From Pseudomonas taiwanensis DSM 21245 (GTDB lineage: Bacteria > Pseudomonadota > Gammaproteobacteria > Pseudomonadales > Pseudomonadaceae), in assembly GCF_000425785.1 (NCBI RefSeq), contig NZ_AUEC01000031.1:1-64000 (forward strand): DNA of 64,000 nucleotides. The letters are read 5' to 3'. Under the pieces are notes generated by a model. That model was given only the letters and a program-made list of their open reading frames with translations, did not search any database and was not told the DNA's origin. Below are positions 1 to 9,472 of this stretch, piece after piece. Both the position numbers and the translations under genes were made by a program. Each line of letters starts with the position of its first letter. Position 1 is the stretch's first letter.

Positions 1-22
1 TCCCCTTCCCCTTCCCCTTCCC
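1..22. repeat. short (TTCCCC)n microsatellite
   Basis: Three tandem copies of a C4T2 unit followed by CCC begin the window. It is a homopyrimidine tract lying about 340 bases upstream of ccoN, in the gap expected between the two tandem cbb3 operons. It could vary by slippage, but no function can be read from the sequence. Confidence 0.6.
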
Positions 23-183
23 ACGCCCCAAGCCGCAGCCCCTCCCTTGCACCCCCTCCGATCAGAACTAAGCTTGTTGCCTCAGTAGCCCTCGCTGCCA
101 ATCCAGCGAGACAGACGCGACGCACAGCCTGACGCCGCCAGCAGAAAAAGCTTGACCGTTCGATCAGAAAAAAGCGAAAAACG

Positions 184-214
184 GTACACATTACAAATAT
201 TTATTTGTGTACAA
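184..214. promoter_or_regulatory. AT-rich nested palindromes upstream of ccoN
   Basis: In an otherwise GC-rich leader, GTACACA (184-190) is mirrored by TGTGTAC (206-212). Nested inside, ACAAATA (193-199) is mirrored by TATTTGT (202-208). The right edge reads TTGTGTACAA (205-214), which contains a TACAAT hexamer (210-215) that could serve as a -10. The rest of 1-365 holds no gene. A TTGACC...GATCAG element at 152-167 has spacing too wide for a canonical ANR box. What binds here is unknown. Confidence 0.45.
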
Positions 215-365
215 TCGACCAAGCCCCAACACCGCGGGACATCGGTGGACGGGTGTGGACACGGGTCGGCGCAAGGATCCTTGCGTTGCCATAACCCAGG
301 TGGTTATCGATACTGGCGCCGATTTTTTCAACCAACAAGAACACCAAAACCGTGGAACCTTAGCA

Positions 366-1808
366 ATGAGCACAGCAATCAGTCCGACTGCTTATAACTA
401 TAAGGTCGTCCGCCAGTTCGCCATCATGACGGTGGTCTGGGGGATCCTTGGCATGGGGCTTGGGGTGTACATCGCCTCGCAGCTGGTATGGCCACAGCTG
501 AACCTCGACCTGCCCTGGACGAGCTTCGGCCGCCTGCGCCCCCTGCACACCAACCTGGTGATTTTCGCCTTCGGCGGCTGTGCACTGTTCGCCACCAGCT
601 ACTACGTGGTGCAGCGAACCTGCCAGACGCGGTTGATCTCCGACAGCATGGCCGCCTTCACCTTCTGGGGCTGGCAGGCAGTGATCATCGGGGCACTGGT
701 GACCTTGCCGATGGGCTACACCACCACCAAGGAATACGCCGAGCTGGAATGGCCGATCGCGATTCTGCTGGCCATCGTCTGGGTCACCTACGCCTTGGTG
801 TTCTTCGGCACCATCGTCAAGCGCAAGACCAAGCACATCTACGTCGGTAACTGGTTCTACGGTGCCTTCATCGTGGTCACCGCGATGTTGCACATCGTCA
901 ACCACATGTCCCTGCCGGTAAGCCTGTTCAAGTCGTACTCGGCCTACTCCGGCGCCACCGATGCGATGATCCAGTGGTGGTACGGCCACAACGCGGTGGG
1001 CTTCTTCCTCACCACCGGCTTCCTGGGGATGATGTACTACTTCGTGCCCAAGCAGGCCGAGCGGCCGATCTACTCGTATCGCCTGTCGATCGTCCACTTC
1101 TGGGCGCTGATCACCCTGTACATCTGGGCCGGCCCGCACCACCTGCACTACACCGCCCTGCCGGACTGGGCCCAGTCGCTGGGCATGGTGATGTCGATCA
1201 TCCTGCTGGCACCGAGCTGGGGCGGCATGATCAACGGCATGATGACCCTCTCCGGCGCCTGGCACAAATTGCGCACCGACCCGATCCTGCGTTTCCTGGT
1301 GGTATCGCTGGCGTTCTATGGCATGTCCACCTTCGAAGGCCCGATGATGGCCATCAAGACCGTGAACTCGCTGTCGCACTACACCGACTGGACCATCGGC
1401 CACGTCCATGCCGGCGCCCTTGGCTGGGTAGCGATGATCTCTATCGGCGCGGTCTACCACATGATCCCCAAACTGTATGGCCGCGAGCAGATGCACAGCG
1501 TCGGCCTGATCAACGCGCACTTCTGGCTGGCCACCATCGGCACCGTACTGTACATCGCCTCGATGTGGGTCAACGGCATCACCCAGGGCCTGATGTGGCG
1601 GGCGATCAACGACGACGGCACGCTGACCTACTCGTTCGTCGAAGCCCTGCAAGCCAGTCACCCGGGCTACATCGTCCGTGCCCTGGGCGGTGCGTTCTTC
1701 GCCTCCGGCATGCTGCTGATGGCCTACAACGTGTTCCGCACCGTACGCGCCGCCAACCCGGCGCAGGCTGAAGAAGCCGCCAAGATCGTCGTCGTGGGAG
1801 CGCACTGA
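366..1808 (+). CDS. ccoN: cbb3-type cytochrome c oxidase subunit I (CcoN)
   Basis: This is the catalytic haem-copper subunit of the high-affinity cbb3 oxidase, which reduces oxygen to water at the inner membrane. The 480-residue protein is the normal family length and is almost entirely hydrophobic helices. Typical haem/copper-ligand contexts are visible, for example [10 protein letters not shown] and [15 protein letters not shown]. The frame stays open upstream to 207, but the start at 366 ([10 protein letters not shown]) gives the standard N-terminus, and the extension looks non-coding. It overlaps ccoO by one base (TGATG), so the two are translationally coupled. Because ccoG follows directly, this is probably the second of two tandem ccoNOQP sets usual in Pseudomonas. 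That is inferred, since upstream sequence is absent. Confidence 0.97.
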   Translation: MSTAISPTAYNYKVVRQFAIMTVVWGILGMGLGVYIASQLVWPQLNLDLPWTSFGRLRPLHTNLVIFAFGGCALFATSYYVVQRTCQTRLISDSMAAFTFWGWQAVIIGALVTLPMGYTTTKEYAELEWPIAILLAIVWVTYALVFFGTIVKRKTKHIYVGNWFYGAFIVVTAMLHIVNHMSLPVSLFKSYSAYSGATDAMIQWWYGHNAVGFFLTTGFLGMMYYFVPKQAERPIYSYRLSIVHFWALITLYIWAGPHHLHYTALPDWAQSLGMVMSIILLAPSWGGMINGMMTLSGAWHKLRTDPILRFLVVSLAFYGMSTFEGPMMAIKTVNSLSHYTDWTIGHVHAGALGWVAMISIGAVYHMIPKLYGREQMHSVGLINAHFWLATIGTVLYIASMWVNGITQGLMWRAINDDGTLTYSFVEALQASHPGYIVRALGGAFFASGMLLMAYNVFRTVRAANPAQAEEAAKIVVVGAH

Positions 1809-2416
1809 TGAAGCATGAAGCAGTCGAGAAGAACATAGGCCTGCTGGCCTTCTTCATGGTCATCGCCGTGAGTGTCGGTGGCCTGACCCAGATCGTCCCA
1901 CTGTTCTTCCAGGACGTCACCAACAAACCCGTTGAGGGCATGAAGCCGCGCACCGCGCTGGAACTCGAAGGCCGTGACATCTACATCCGCGAAGGTTGCG
2001 TCGGTTGCCACTCGCAGATGATCCGCCCGTTCCGCGCCGAAACCGAACGCTATGGCCACTACTCGGTCGCAGGCGAGAGCGTCTGGGACCACCCGTTCCT
2101 GTGGGGCTCCAAGCGCACCGGGCCGGACCTGGCCCGTGTCGGCGGTCGCTACTCGGATGATTGGCACCGCGCGCACCTCTACAACCCACGCAACGTAGTG
2201 CCTGAGTCGAAGATGCCCTCTTACCCGTGGCTGGTGGAGAACAAACTCGACGGCAAAGACACCGCGAAGAAGATGGAAGTACTGCGCACCCTCGGCGTGC
2301 CGTACACCGATGCCGACATCGCCGGCGCCCGCGACGCGGTCAAGGGCAAGACCGAGATGGACGCGATCGTCGCGTACCTGCAAGGCCTTGGCACCATCAT
2401 CAAGAGCAAACGGTGA
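1808..2416 (+). CDS. ccoO: cbb3-type cytochrome c oxidase subunit II (CcoO)
   Basis: Monohaem c-type cytochrome subunit that passes electrons to CcoN. It has 202 residues: an N-terminal membrane anchor (about residues 10-34) and then a periplasmic cytochrome domain with the haem motif CVGCH at residues 64-68. A methionine in the ESKMPSYPW segment is the likely distal ligand. The start overlaps the ccoN stop and a 5-base gap separates it from ccoQ, so it belongs to one transcript. Confidence 0.97.
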   Translation: MKHEAVEKNIGLLAFFMVIAVSVGGLTQIVPLFFQDVTNKPVEGMKPRTALELEGRDIYIREGCVGCHSQMIRPFRAETERYGHYSVAGESVWDHPFLWGSKRTGPDLARVGGRYSDDWHRAHLYNPRNVVPESKMPSYPWLVENKLDGKDTAKKMEVLRTLGVPYTDADIAGARDAVKGKTEMDAIVAYLQGLGTIIKSKR

Positions 2417-2421
2417 CGCTG

Positions 2422-2619
2422 ATGGATATCGGGATGATTCGCGGCCTGGGCACCGTCGTGGTGATGGTGGCCTTCGTGGGCCTGGCGCTGTGGGTATTCA
2501 GCCCACGGCGCAAGCGGGAGTTCGACGAGGCGACCCTGTTGCCCTTCGCGGATGATCCAGAGGCCACCCGGCACGTCGAACAAGCGCAAGAGAAAGCTTC
2601 TGGGAGCAAACAACAATGA
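2422..2619 (+). CDS. ccoQ: cbb3-type oxidase subunit CcoQ
   Basis: Small 65-residue subunit with one N-terminal transmembrane helix (about residues 5-25) followed by a charged cytosolic tail starting [10 protein letters not shown]. CcoQ proteins stabilise the assembled oxidase. The chosen ATG lies 5 bases after ccoO, and the stop overlaps the ccoP start in an ATGA arrangement, the usual cco order. A longer upstream frame overlapping ccoO was rejected. Confidence 0.93.
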   Translation: MDIGMIRGLGTVVVMVAFVGLALWVFSPRRKREFDEATLLPFADDPEATRHVEQAQEKASGSKQQ

Positions 2620-3593
2620 CAACCTTCTGGAGTCTGTACGTCACCGTCCTGACCCTGGGCACCATCTTCTCGCTGACCTGGCTGTTGCTGTCGACCCGCA
2701 AGGGCCAGCGCGAAGAGGTCACCGACGAGATCGTCGGACACGCCTTCGATGGCATCGAGGAATACGACAACCCACTGCCCAAGTGGTGGTTCTGGCTGTT
2801 CGTCGGCACCATCATCTTCGCCCTCGGTTACCTGGTGCTCTACCCGGGGCTGGGCAATTGGAAGGGCGTGTTGCCAGGCTATTCATACCTGGATAACGAC
2901 AAGAAGACCGAGTTCGCCAATGGCCAGGCAGGCTGGACCGGCGTGCACGAATGGGAAAAGGAAATGGCCAAGGCCGATGCCCGCTTCGGGCCGATCTTCG
3001 CCAAGTTCGCCGCGATGCCCATCGAGGAAGTGGCCAAGGACCCGCAAGCGTTGAAAATGGGCGCGCGACTGTTCGCCTCCAACTGCTCGGTGTGTCACGG
3101 CTCCGACGCCAAGGGCGCCTACGGCTTCCCCAACCTCACCGACAGCGACTGGCGCTGGGGCGGCGAGCCCGAGACCATCAAGACCACCATCATGGGCGGC
3201 CGCCACGGCGTAATGCCGGCCTGGGCCGAGGTGATCGGTGAGCAGGGCGTGGCCGACGTGGCCGCATTCGTGGTCAGCAAACTCGATGGCCGTGCGTTGC
3301 CTGAAGGTGTCAAAGCCGATGCAGAGAACGGCCAGAAGATCTTCGCCGCCAACTGCGTGGCCTGCCACGGGCCTGAAGGCAAGGGTACACCGGCCATGGG
3401 CGCGCCTAACCTGACCCACCCTCAGGCGTTCATCTACGGTTCGAGCTTCGCCCAGCTGCAACAAACCATTCGCTATGGTCGCCAGGGACAGATGCCGGCC
3501 CAGGAGCAGTTGCAGGGCAATGACAAGGTGCACTTGCTGGCGGCTTATGTGTACAGCCTGTCGCACCAAGCGGAACCGGCCAAGGCTGAATAA
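2616..3593 (+). CDS. ccoP: cbb3-type cytochrome c oxidase subunit III (CcoP)
   Basis: Dihaem cytochrome c subunit of the cbb3 oxidase, 325 residues. Two N-terminal membrane helices (about residues 5-26 and 56-76) are joined by a cytosolic loop. The periplasmic part has two haem-binding motifs, CSVCH (157-161) and CVACH (247-251). The start overlaps the ccoQ stop by four bases. A REP-type palindrome directly after the stop closes the operon. Confidence 0.97.
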   Translation: MTTFWSLYVTVLTLGTIFSLTWLLLSTRKGQREEVTDEIVGHAFDGIEEYDNPLPKWWFWLFVGTIIFALGYLVLYPGLGNWKGVLPGYSYLDNDKKTEFANGQAGWTGVHEWEKEMAKADARFGPIFAKFAAMPIEEVAKDPQALKMGARLFASNCSVCHGSDAKGAYGFPNLTDSDWRWGGEPETIKTTIMGGRHGVMPAWAEVIGEQGVADVAAFVVSKLDGRALPEGVKADAENGQKIFAANCVACHGPEGKGTPAMGAPNLTHPQAFIYGSSFAQLQQTIRYGRQGQMPAQEQLQGNDKVHLLAAYVYSLSHQAEPAKAE

Positions 3594-3608
3594 GCAATAA
3601 GCAGGGCT

Positions 3609-3665
3609 GGCCTCTTCGCGGGTGAAACCGCTCCCACAGGGATCGTGCACACCCGCGAAGAGGCC
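3609..3665. repeat. REP palindrome after ccoP
   Basis: Sixteen-base arms (3609-3624 and 3650-3665) pair perfectly around a 25-base loop. The arm sequence, beginning GGCCTCTTCGCGGG, is the P. putida-type REP element. It sits just after the ccoP stop and may end or stabilise the cco transcript. Confidence 0.85.
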
Positions 3666-3694
3666 GCCGCAGGTACCGCATTTCTAGCAAGCTG

Positions 3695-3708
3695 ATGATC
3701 TGGATCAA
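3695..3708 (+). promoter_or_regulatory. ANR/FNR-like box upstream of ccoG
   Basis: ATGAT-CTGG-ATCAA matches the TTGAT-N4-ATCAA consensus at nine of ten defined positions. It lies about 190 bases upstream of ccoG. A weak TTCATA hexamer near 3730 is at the distance expected for a class II ANR promoter. This suggests separate oxygen-limited transcription of ccoGHIS. Confidence 0.6.
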
Positions 3709-3883
3709 TTGACACCCGCCATAACACGATTCATACCACGAACCCAACGCGACTAAGTGTCGCAGCGCGACCCCGGCGCGCCATCAGCGGCGTATCATGG
3801 GGCGCAGAGCGCTAGCAGAATGCGCGAGACCGCGGCCGGCAAGCACTGGCCGAGGCATTTCTCCACTGCCGTGGGACTTGATG

Positions 3884-5299
3884 ATGAGCAAGCAAATTCC
3901 GGTACATGACGTCACCCCGCCTGCCAGCAAAGGGAAGGATTCCGTCGACCTCTACGCCTCCCGAGAGAAAATCTACACCCGCGCCTTCACCGGTGTGTTC
4001 CGCAGGCTGCGCATGGTTGGCGGCGCGGTACTGTTCCTGCTGTACTTTGGCACCGTGTGGTTGAACTGGGGCGGGCACCAGGCCGTGTGGTGGAACCTGC
4101 CGGAGCGCAAGTTCTACATCTTCGGCGCTACCATCTGGCCGCAGGATTTCATCCTGCTGTCGGGGATCCTCATCGTCGCTGCCTTCGGCCTGTTCTTCAT
4201 CACTGTGTTCGCCGGCCGGGTGTGGTGCGGCTACACCTGCCCGCAAAGCGTGTGGACCTGGATCTTCATGTGGTGCGAAAAAGTCACGGAGGGTGACCGC
4301 AACCAGCGCATGAAGCTCGACAGGGCGCCGATGAGCGGCAACAAATTCCTGCGCAAGTTCGCCAAACACAGCCTGTGGCTGCTGATCGGTTTCGTCACCG
4401 GCATGACCTTCGTCGGCTATTTCTCGCCGATCCGCGAACTGGCCGTTGAATTCTTCACAGGCCAAGCCGATGGCTGGGCCTACTTCTGGGTCGGCTTCTT
4501 CACCCTGGCCACCTACGGCAACGCCGGCTGGCTGCGTGAGCAAGTCTGTGTGTACATGTGCCCCTATGCGCGCTTCCAGAGCGTGATGTTCGACAAGGAC
4601 ACCCTGATCGTTTCCTACGACCCGCGACGCGGCGAAACCCGCGGCCCGCGCAAGAAGGATATCGACTACAAGGCCCAGGGTCTGGGCGACTGCATCGACT
4701 GCACCATGTGCGTCCAGGTCTGCCCTACCGGTATCGACATCCGTGACGGCCTGCAGATCGAGTGCATCGGCTGCGCCGCCTGCATCGACGCCTGCGACAG
4801 CATCATGGACAAGATGAACTACCCCAGGGGCCTGATCAGCTACACCACCGAGCACAACCTCTCGGGTCAGAAGACCCACATGCTGCGCCCACGGTTGATC
4901 GGCTACGCCGTGGTGCTGCTGATCATGATCGGCGCCCTGGCCACGGCGTTCGCCACCCGTTCGCTGGTCGGATTCGACGTCAGCAAGGACCGGGTGCTGT
5001 ACCGCGAGAACGCCCAGGGCCGGATCGAGAACGTGTACAGCCTCAAGGTGATGAACAAGGACCAGCGCGACCATGTGTATGTGCTCGATGCCGCTGGCCT
5101 GCCGGACCTGAGGCTCGAAGGCCAGCGCGAAATACGTGTGGCCGCAGGCGATATCGTCAGCCTGCCGGTGCAGCTGTCGGTCGCGCCCGAGAAACTGCCA
5201 TCGACCACCAACGAAATCACTTTCATCCTCAAGAGCGCCGACGACAGCGCCAGCGAGGTTGAAGCCAAGAGCCGCTTCATCGGCCCCCAGATCCGCTGA
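3884..5299 (+). CDS. ccoG: cbb3 oxidase accessory protein CcoG (FixG/RdxA-type ferredoxin)
   Basis: Membrane-bound polyferredoxin that in studied bacteria acts as a cupric reductase supplying Cu(I) for cbb3 assembly. The 471-residue protein has several membrane helices, CGYTCPQSVW between helices, and two ferredoxin-type clusters, CIDCTMCVQVCP and CIGCAACIDACD, followed by a C-terminal periplasmic immunoglobulin-like domain. The frame is open back to 3797. Adjacent ATGs at 3881 and 3884 are both plausible; 3884 is chosen because GTGGGA is then better spaced and MSKQIPV fits homologues. First gene of ccoGHIS. Confidence 0.95.
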   Translation: MSKQIPVHDVTPPASKGKDSVDLYASREKIYTRAFTGVFRRLRMVGGAVLFLLYFGTVWLNWGGHQAVWWNLPERKFYIFGATIWPQDFILLSGILIVAAFGLFFITVFAGRVWCGYTCPQSVWTWIFMWCEKVTEGDRNQRMKLDRAPMSGNKFLRKFAKHSLWLLIGFVTGMTFVGYFSPIRELAVEFFTGQADGWAYFWVGFFTLATYGNAGWLREQVCVYMCPYARFQSVMFDKDTLIVSYDPRRGETRGPRKKDIDYKAQGLGDCIDCTMCVQVCPTGIDIRDGLQIECIGCAACIDACDSIMDKMNYPRGLISYTTEHNLSGQKTHMLRPRLIGYAVVLLIMIGALATAFATRSLVGFDVSKDRVLYRENAQGRIENVYSLKVMNKDQRDHVYVLDAAGLPDLRLEGQREIRVAAGDIVSLPVQLSVAPEKLPSTTNEITFILKSADDSASEVEAKSRFIGPQIR

Positions 5300-5314
5300 G
5301 AGAGAACCACAAAA

Positions 5315-5842
5315 ATGCCTGCCGCCACCGCCGCCAGCCCTTGGTACAAGCACCTCTGGCCCTGGATCATCATCGGCATCCTCACCACCTCGGTGTGCCT
5401 GAGCCTGACCATGGTCAGTATCGCCGTGCGCAACCCGGACAACCTGGTCAACGACAACTACTACGAGGCAGGTAAAGGCATCAATCGCTCCTTGGACCGC
5501 GAACTGCTGGCCCAGACCCTCAACCTCAAGGCCAGTGTGCACCTGGATGAGTTGACCGGCGAAGTCGAGGTGCGCCTGACCGGCAACAGTGACCCGCAGC
5601 AGTTGGAACTGAACCTGATTTCACCCACCCAACCGGACAAGGACCGCAAGGTGCTGCTGAGCCGTGCCGAGGTCGGGCGCTATATCGGCCAGTTGGATGA
5701 CAAGGTCGATGGACGGCGTTTCGTCGAATTGCTGGGCAGCCAGGACGAGCATGTATGGCGCTTGTTCGAAGAAGAGAAGGTGGAGCATGGCCTGACCTTG
5801 CAGCTGGGCGACGAGGCCCTGCAAGGGGCCGAGCACCAGTAA
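5315..5842 (+). CDS. ccoH: cbb3 oxidase assembly protein FixH/CcoH
   Basis: A 175-residue protein with one N-terminal transmembrane helix (about residues 14-37) and a periplasmic FixH domain containing DNLVNDNYYEAGKGIN. CcoH associates with the cbb3 complex and is needed for its stability. It follows ccoG by 15 bases, consistent with one operon. Confidence 0.92.
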   Translation: MPAATAASPWYKHLWPWIIIGILTTSVCLSLTMVSIAVRNPDNLVNDNYYEAGKGINRSLDRELLAQTLNLKASVHLDELTGEVEVRLTGNSDPQQLELNLISPTQPDKDRKVLLSRAEVGRYIGQLDDKVDGRRFVELLGSQDEHVWRLFEEEKVEHGLTLQLGDEALQGAEHQ

Positions 5843-5897
5843 TGACCCGGCACACGACCGGGGGCGCTCTGAGCGTTGCGCGCGATCATTCGTGGGA

Positions 5898-5923
5898 GCG
5901 GCCCTGTGTCGCGAAAGGGCCGC
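5898..5923. repeat. REP-like palindrome between ccoH and ccoI
   Basis: GCGGCCCT (5898-5905) pairs with AGGGCCGC (5916-5923), inside a longer GTGGGAGCGGCCC...GGGCCGCGAAG context typical of Pseudomonas REP units. It occupies the 122-base ccoH-ccoI gap and could lower ccoI read-through. Confidence 0.7.
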
Positions 5924-5964
5924 GAAGCAGCCCCAACCCTGTCAAGACATAAGACTGCCCCAAG

Positions 5965-8409
5965 ATGACCCACCCCACCCCTTGCTACCACTGCGCCATG
6001 CCCGTCCCCGCCGGCAGTCGATTCACTGCCGTGGTCCTTGGGCAATCGCGGCAGTTCTGCTGCCCCGGTTGCCAGGCGGTAGCCGAGTCCATCGTTGCGG
6101 GGGGCCTGGAGCATTACTACCAACACCGCAGCGACAGCAGTTCCAACCCCGAAGCGCTGCCAAAGCAGTTGCAGGATGAGCTGGCGCTATACGATCGTAA
6201 CGACGTACAACAGACCTTCGTTCGCCATGCTGGGGAACTGGCCGAGGCCACCTTGCTGGTCGAGGGCATCAGCTGCGCCGCCTGTGGCTGGCTGATCGAA
6301 AAACACCTGGGCAGTCTGCCTGGAGTCGCCGAGGCGCGGCTGAACCTGTCCAACCACCGCCTGCTGCTGAGCTGGGATGACCACCAGCTACCGTTGTCGC
6401 GCCTGCTGGCCGAGTTGCGCCTGATCGGCTACGCCGCCCACCCCTATCAGCCCGACCAGGCCGCCGAACGCCTGGCCCAGGAAAACCGCAGCGCCCTGCG
6501 CCGCCTGGGTGTGGCCGGGCTGCTATGGTTCCAGGCGATGATGGCGACCATGGCCACCTGGCCGGAATTCAACATCGACCTGTCACCCGAACTGCACACC
6601 ATCCTGCGCTGGGTGGCGCTGTTTCTGACCATTCCCATCGTGTTCTACAGCTGCGCGCCGCTCTTCAAAGGGGCCGCGCGAGACCTGCGCACCCGTCACC
6701 TGACCATGGATGTTTCGGTCTCGCTGGCAATCGCCCTGGCCTTCGGCGCTGGGATCTGGACCGCCATCACCGGCAGCGGCGAGCTGTACTTCGATACCGT
6801 CGGCATGTTCGCCCTGTTCCTGCTCACTGGCCGCTACCTCGAACGGCGCGCCCGCGAGCGTACCGCCGCGGCGACTGCCCAGCTGGTGAACCTGCTGCCG
6901 GCGTCATGCCTGCGACTGGATGCCAGTGGCAAGACCGAGCGCATTCTGCTCGCAGAGCTGCAATGCGGCGACACCGTGCAGGTCCTTCCCGGCGCGGTGA
7001 TTCCCGCCGACGGGCGCATCGTCGAAGGCCGCTCCAGTATCGATGAATCGCTGCTCACTGGCGAATACCTGCCTCAACCCCGTAAGCCGGGCGAGCGGGT
7101 GACCGGCGGCACCCTGAACGTCGAGAGCACCCTGAACGTGCAGGTCGAGGCCCTGGGGCATGACTCCCGGCTGTCGGCCATCGTCCGCCTGCTGGAGCGG
7201 GCGCAGACGGAAAAACCGCGCCTGGCGGAAATCGCCGACCGCGCCTCGCAAGGCTTCCTGTTGTTCAGCCTGGTAGCGGCGGTGGCCATCGGACTGTGGT
7301 GGTGGCACCTGGACCCAAGCCGGGCGTTCTGGATTGTCCTGGCCATGCTGGTGGCGACCTGCCCTTGCGCACTGTCCCTGGCCACCCCCACCGCCCTGAC
7401 CGCCGCTACCGGTACCCTGCACAAACTTGGCCTGCTGGTGACCCGTGGCCATGTGCTGGAGGGCCTGAACCAGATCGACACGGTGATCTTCGACAAGACC
7501 GGCACCCTCACCGAAGGCCGCCTGGCGCTGCGCAGCATCCGCCCGCTGGGCTCACTGCCCGCCGACCGCTGCCTGGCCCTGGCGGCCGCCCTCGAAAACC
7601 GCTCCGAACACCCCATCGCCCGCGCTTTCGGCCGCACCGCCCGGTCGGCCGACGACGTGCAGACCGTGCCTGGGCTTGGCCTGGAAGGACGGGTGGACGG
7701 TCAGCGACTGCGGATCGGCCAGGCCACCTTCGTCTGCGCCCTGAGCGGCGCCGAGATCCCCGGCGTCCCAGAGCCCCGCGGCCAATGGCTGCTGCTGGGG
7801 GATCGCCAAGGCCCGCTGGCCTGGTTTGGCCTGGACGACCGCCTGCGCGAGGACGCCGCTGACCTGCTGGCCGCCTGCAAGGCTCGCGGCTGGCGCACCC
7901 TGCTGCTGTCCGGCGACAGCTCACCGATGGTCGCCGAAGTGGCCGCGCAACTGGGCATCGACCAGGCCATCGGTGGTCTGCGTCCGGACGACAAGCTGGA
8001 CCGCCTCAAGGCACTGCAGTCAGCAGGCTGCAAGGTGCTGATGCTGGGTGACGGGGTCAACGACGTGCCGGTGCTGGCTGCCGCCGACATCAGCATCGCC
8101 ATGGGCAGCGCCACGGACCTTGCGAAAACCAGCGCTGATGCCGTGCTGTTGTCCAACCGCCTGCAGGCCTTGGTGCAGGCCTTCGACCTGGCTCGCCGCA
8201 CTCGCCGCAACATCATCGAGAACCTGCTCTGGGCAACGCTGTATAATGGCCTCATGTTGCCGTTCGCCGCGCTCGGCTGGATCACTCCGGTATGGGCCGC
8301 CATCGGCATGTCGGTCAGCTCGCTGATCGTGGTCCTCAATGCCCTGCGCCTGACCCGGCCGCCAGGCAGGCCGGCCGCCAGCAGCCATCCGCAACCCGCC
8401 ACGGCCTGA
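5965..8409 (+). CDS. ccoI: copper-translocating P-type ATPase CcoI (FixI)
   Basis: P1B-type ATPase exporting Cu(I) toward the cbb3 active site during assembly; 814 residues. In order: an N-terminal cysteine-rich segment (CYHC, then FCCPGC at about 31-36), a heavy-metal domain with GISCAACGW (Cys104 and Cys107), membrane helices, the actuator motif TGEYLP, the ion-binding CPC (about 466-468), the phosphorylation site DKTGT (Asp510) and hinge GDGVNDVP. The protein ends in a short proline/alanine-rich tail. It follows ccoH after a REP palindrome and precedes ccoS by 13 bases. Confidence 0.96.
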   Translation: MTHPTPCYHCAMPVPAGSRFTAVVLGQSRQFCCPGCQAVAESIVAGGLEHYYQHRSDSSSNPEALPKQLQDELALYDRNDVQQTFVRHAGELAEATLLVEGISCAACGWLIEKHLGSLPGVAEARLNLSNHRLLLSWDDHQLPLSRLLAELRLIGYAAHPYQPDQAAERLAQENRSALRRLGVAGLLWFQAMMATMATWPEFNIDLSPELHTILRWVALFLTIPIVFYSCAPLFKGAARDLRTRHLTMDVSVSLAIALAFGAGIWTAITGSGELYFDTVGMFALFLLTGRYLERRARERTAAATAQLVNLLPASCLRLDASGKTERILLAELQCGDTVQVLPGAVIPADGRIVEGRSSIDESLLTGEYLPQPRKPGERVTGGTLNVESTLNVQVEALGHDSRLSAIVRLLERAQTEKPRLAEIADRASQGFLLFSLVAAVAIGLWWWHLDPSRAFWIVLAMLVATCPCALSLATPTALTAATGTLHKLGLLVTRGHVLEGLNQIDTVIFDKTGTLTEGRLALRSIRPLGSLPADRCLALAAALENRSEHPIARAFGRTARSADDVQTVPGLGLEGRVDGQRLRIGQATFVCALSGAEIPGVPEPRGQWLLLGDRQGPLAWFGLDDRLREDAADLLAACKARGWRTLLLSGDSSPMVAEVAAQLGIDQAIGGLRPDDKLDRLKALQSAGCKVLMLGDGVNDVPVLAAADISIAMGSATDLAKTSADAVLLSNRLQALVQAFDLARRTRRNIIENLLWATLYNGLMLPFAALGWITPVWAAIGMSVSSLIVVLNALRLTRPPGRPAASSHPQPATA

Positions 8410-8422
8410 CCAGGAGCCCACC

Positions 8423-8635
8423 ATGCCAGCCCTCTATGTCATGATCCCGGCCGCCCTGCTGCTCGTTGGCGTGGCGGTGTACATCTTTTTCTGGGCGGTG
8501 GACAGCGGCCAGTACGACGACCTCGAAAGCCCGGCCCACAGCATTCTTTTCGACGACCAGGACCCCCGTCACCAGGCTGCCGTGAAGGGCGACGAGGCGC
8601 ATATCGACGACAAGGAACCACCTTCCCGTGCCTGA
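8423..8635 (+). CDS. ccoS: cbb3-type oxidase assembly protein CcoS
   Basis: Small 70-residue protein with one N-terminal transmembrane helix and a following WAVDSGQYDDLESPA segment that marks the CcoS family. CcoS is needed for cofactor insertion into the cbb3 oxidase. It is the last of the ccoGHIS set, and its 3' end overlaps the next gene by 8 bases. Confidence 0.94.
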   Translation: MPALYVMIPAALLLVGVAVYIFFWAVDSGQYDDLESPAHSILFDDQDPRHQAAVKGDEAHIDDKEPPSRA

Positions 8636-9311
8636 ACTGCTTCCCCTGCTGGGCTCGGCACTGGTGCTGGGACTGCTCGGCGGCGGCCACTGCCTGGGCA
8701 TGTGTGGCGGCCTGATGGGCGCCCTGACTCTGGCGATTCCGCCAGAACAGCGCGGTCGTCGCCTGCGTTTGCTAATGGCCTACAACATGGGCCGGATTCT
8801 CAGTTATGGCTGTGCCGGCCTGCTGCTGGGCCTGGCCGGCTGGGCCGTGGCCAGCAGCCCTGCCGCCCTGGCGTTGCGGGTGATGGCAGCGCTGCTGCTC
8901 ATAACGATGGGGTTGTATCTGGCCGGCTGGTGGAGTGGACTGACCCGTATCGAAGCGCTGGGGCGTGGCCTGTGGCGGCATATCCAGCCAGTCGCCTCAC
9001 GCCTGATGCCCGTCTCCAGCGTACCCCGCGCCCTGCTGCTGGGGGCACTGTGGGGCTGGTTGCCGTGCGGTCTGGTGTACAGCACCTTGCTGTGGTCGGC
9101 CAGCCAAGGCAATGCCGGTTACAGCGCAGCCTTGATGCTGGCATTCGGAGTCGGCACCTGGCCGGTGCTGCTGGCCACGGGTTTGGCGGCAGAACGTGTG
9201 AACGGGCTGTTGCGACGACGCAGTGTGCGTGTGGCCGGCGGTGTACTGGTGATCGTGTTTGGCCTGTGGACCCTGCCCGGGCCACATCAGCATTGGCTCA
9301 TGGGGCATTGA
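8628..9311 (+). CDS. SafE/TauE-like membrane protein linked to cbb3 assembly
   Basis: A 227-residue polytopic membrane protein starting at a GTG inside the ccoS 3' end. The N-terminal helix pair carries GGHCLGMCGG, a cysteine-containing motif found in the DsbD-like branch usually annotated as sulfite exporter TauE/SafE. Homologues routinely sit after ccoS in Pseudomonas. The 8-base overlap with ccoS implies coupled translation. A role in redox or copper handling for the oxidase is inferred from position. The family label is well supported but the substrate is not. Confidence 0.82.
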   Translation: MPELLPLLGSALVLGLLGGGHCLGMCGGLMGALTLAIPPEQRGRRLRLLMAYNMGRILSYGCAGLLLGLAGWAVASSPAALALRVMAALLLITMGLYLAGWWSGLTRIEALGRGLWRHIQPVASRLMPVSSVPRALLLGALWGWLPCGLVYSTLLWSASQGNAGYSAALMLAFGVGTWPVLLATGLAAERVNGLLRRRSVRVAGGVLVIVFGLWTLPGPHQHWLMGH

Positions 9312-9396
9312 TCGTCAGCAGCCCCAGCGGGAACGCGCTGACGCTGTAGGAACGAGCTCGCGGGCAAGTAGGCCGCACGACGCGCCCCCATGGCCC

Positions 9397-9410
9397 TTGA
9401 TACAAATCAA
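9397..9410 (+). promoter_or_regulatory. perfect ANR/FNR box of the hemN promoter
   Basis: TTGAT-ACAA-ATCAA matches the FNR/ANR consensus exactly. TAGACT at 9433-9438 is a -10-like hexamer at the spacing expected for a class II activated promoter, predicting transcription from about 9445, some 28 bases before hemN. Confidence 0.9.
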
Positions 9411-9472
9411 CACAGTTTCCTACAGACGCCCCTAGACTCCGGACACTGCTGCTCTTTCCGGGGACTGCCCAC

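Noticed and set aside
152..167. ANR box upstream of ccoN (TTGACCGTTCGATCAG)
   Set aside because: The TTGA and TCAG halves are eight bases apart instead of six, so it does not fit the FNR/ANR geometry.
207..365. N-terminal extension of CcoN by 53 residues
   Set aside because: The extension overlaps the AT-rich palindromic control region and has no similarity to CcoN; the ATG at 366 gives the normal protein.
360..1805. Long open frames antisense to ccoN and similarly to ccoG (3812-5542), ligA/zipA (18990-20918), smc (22452-23837), xdhB (26889-29714) and puuD (43768-45129)
   Set aside because: They are by-products of high GC content and codon bias. Their translations are low-complexity (His, Gln, Arg, Gly rich) and show no family motifs, while the opposite strand encodes clear genes.
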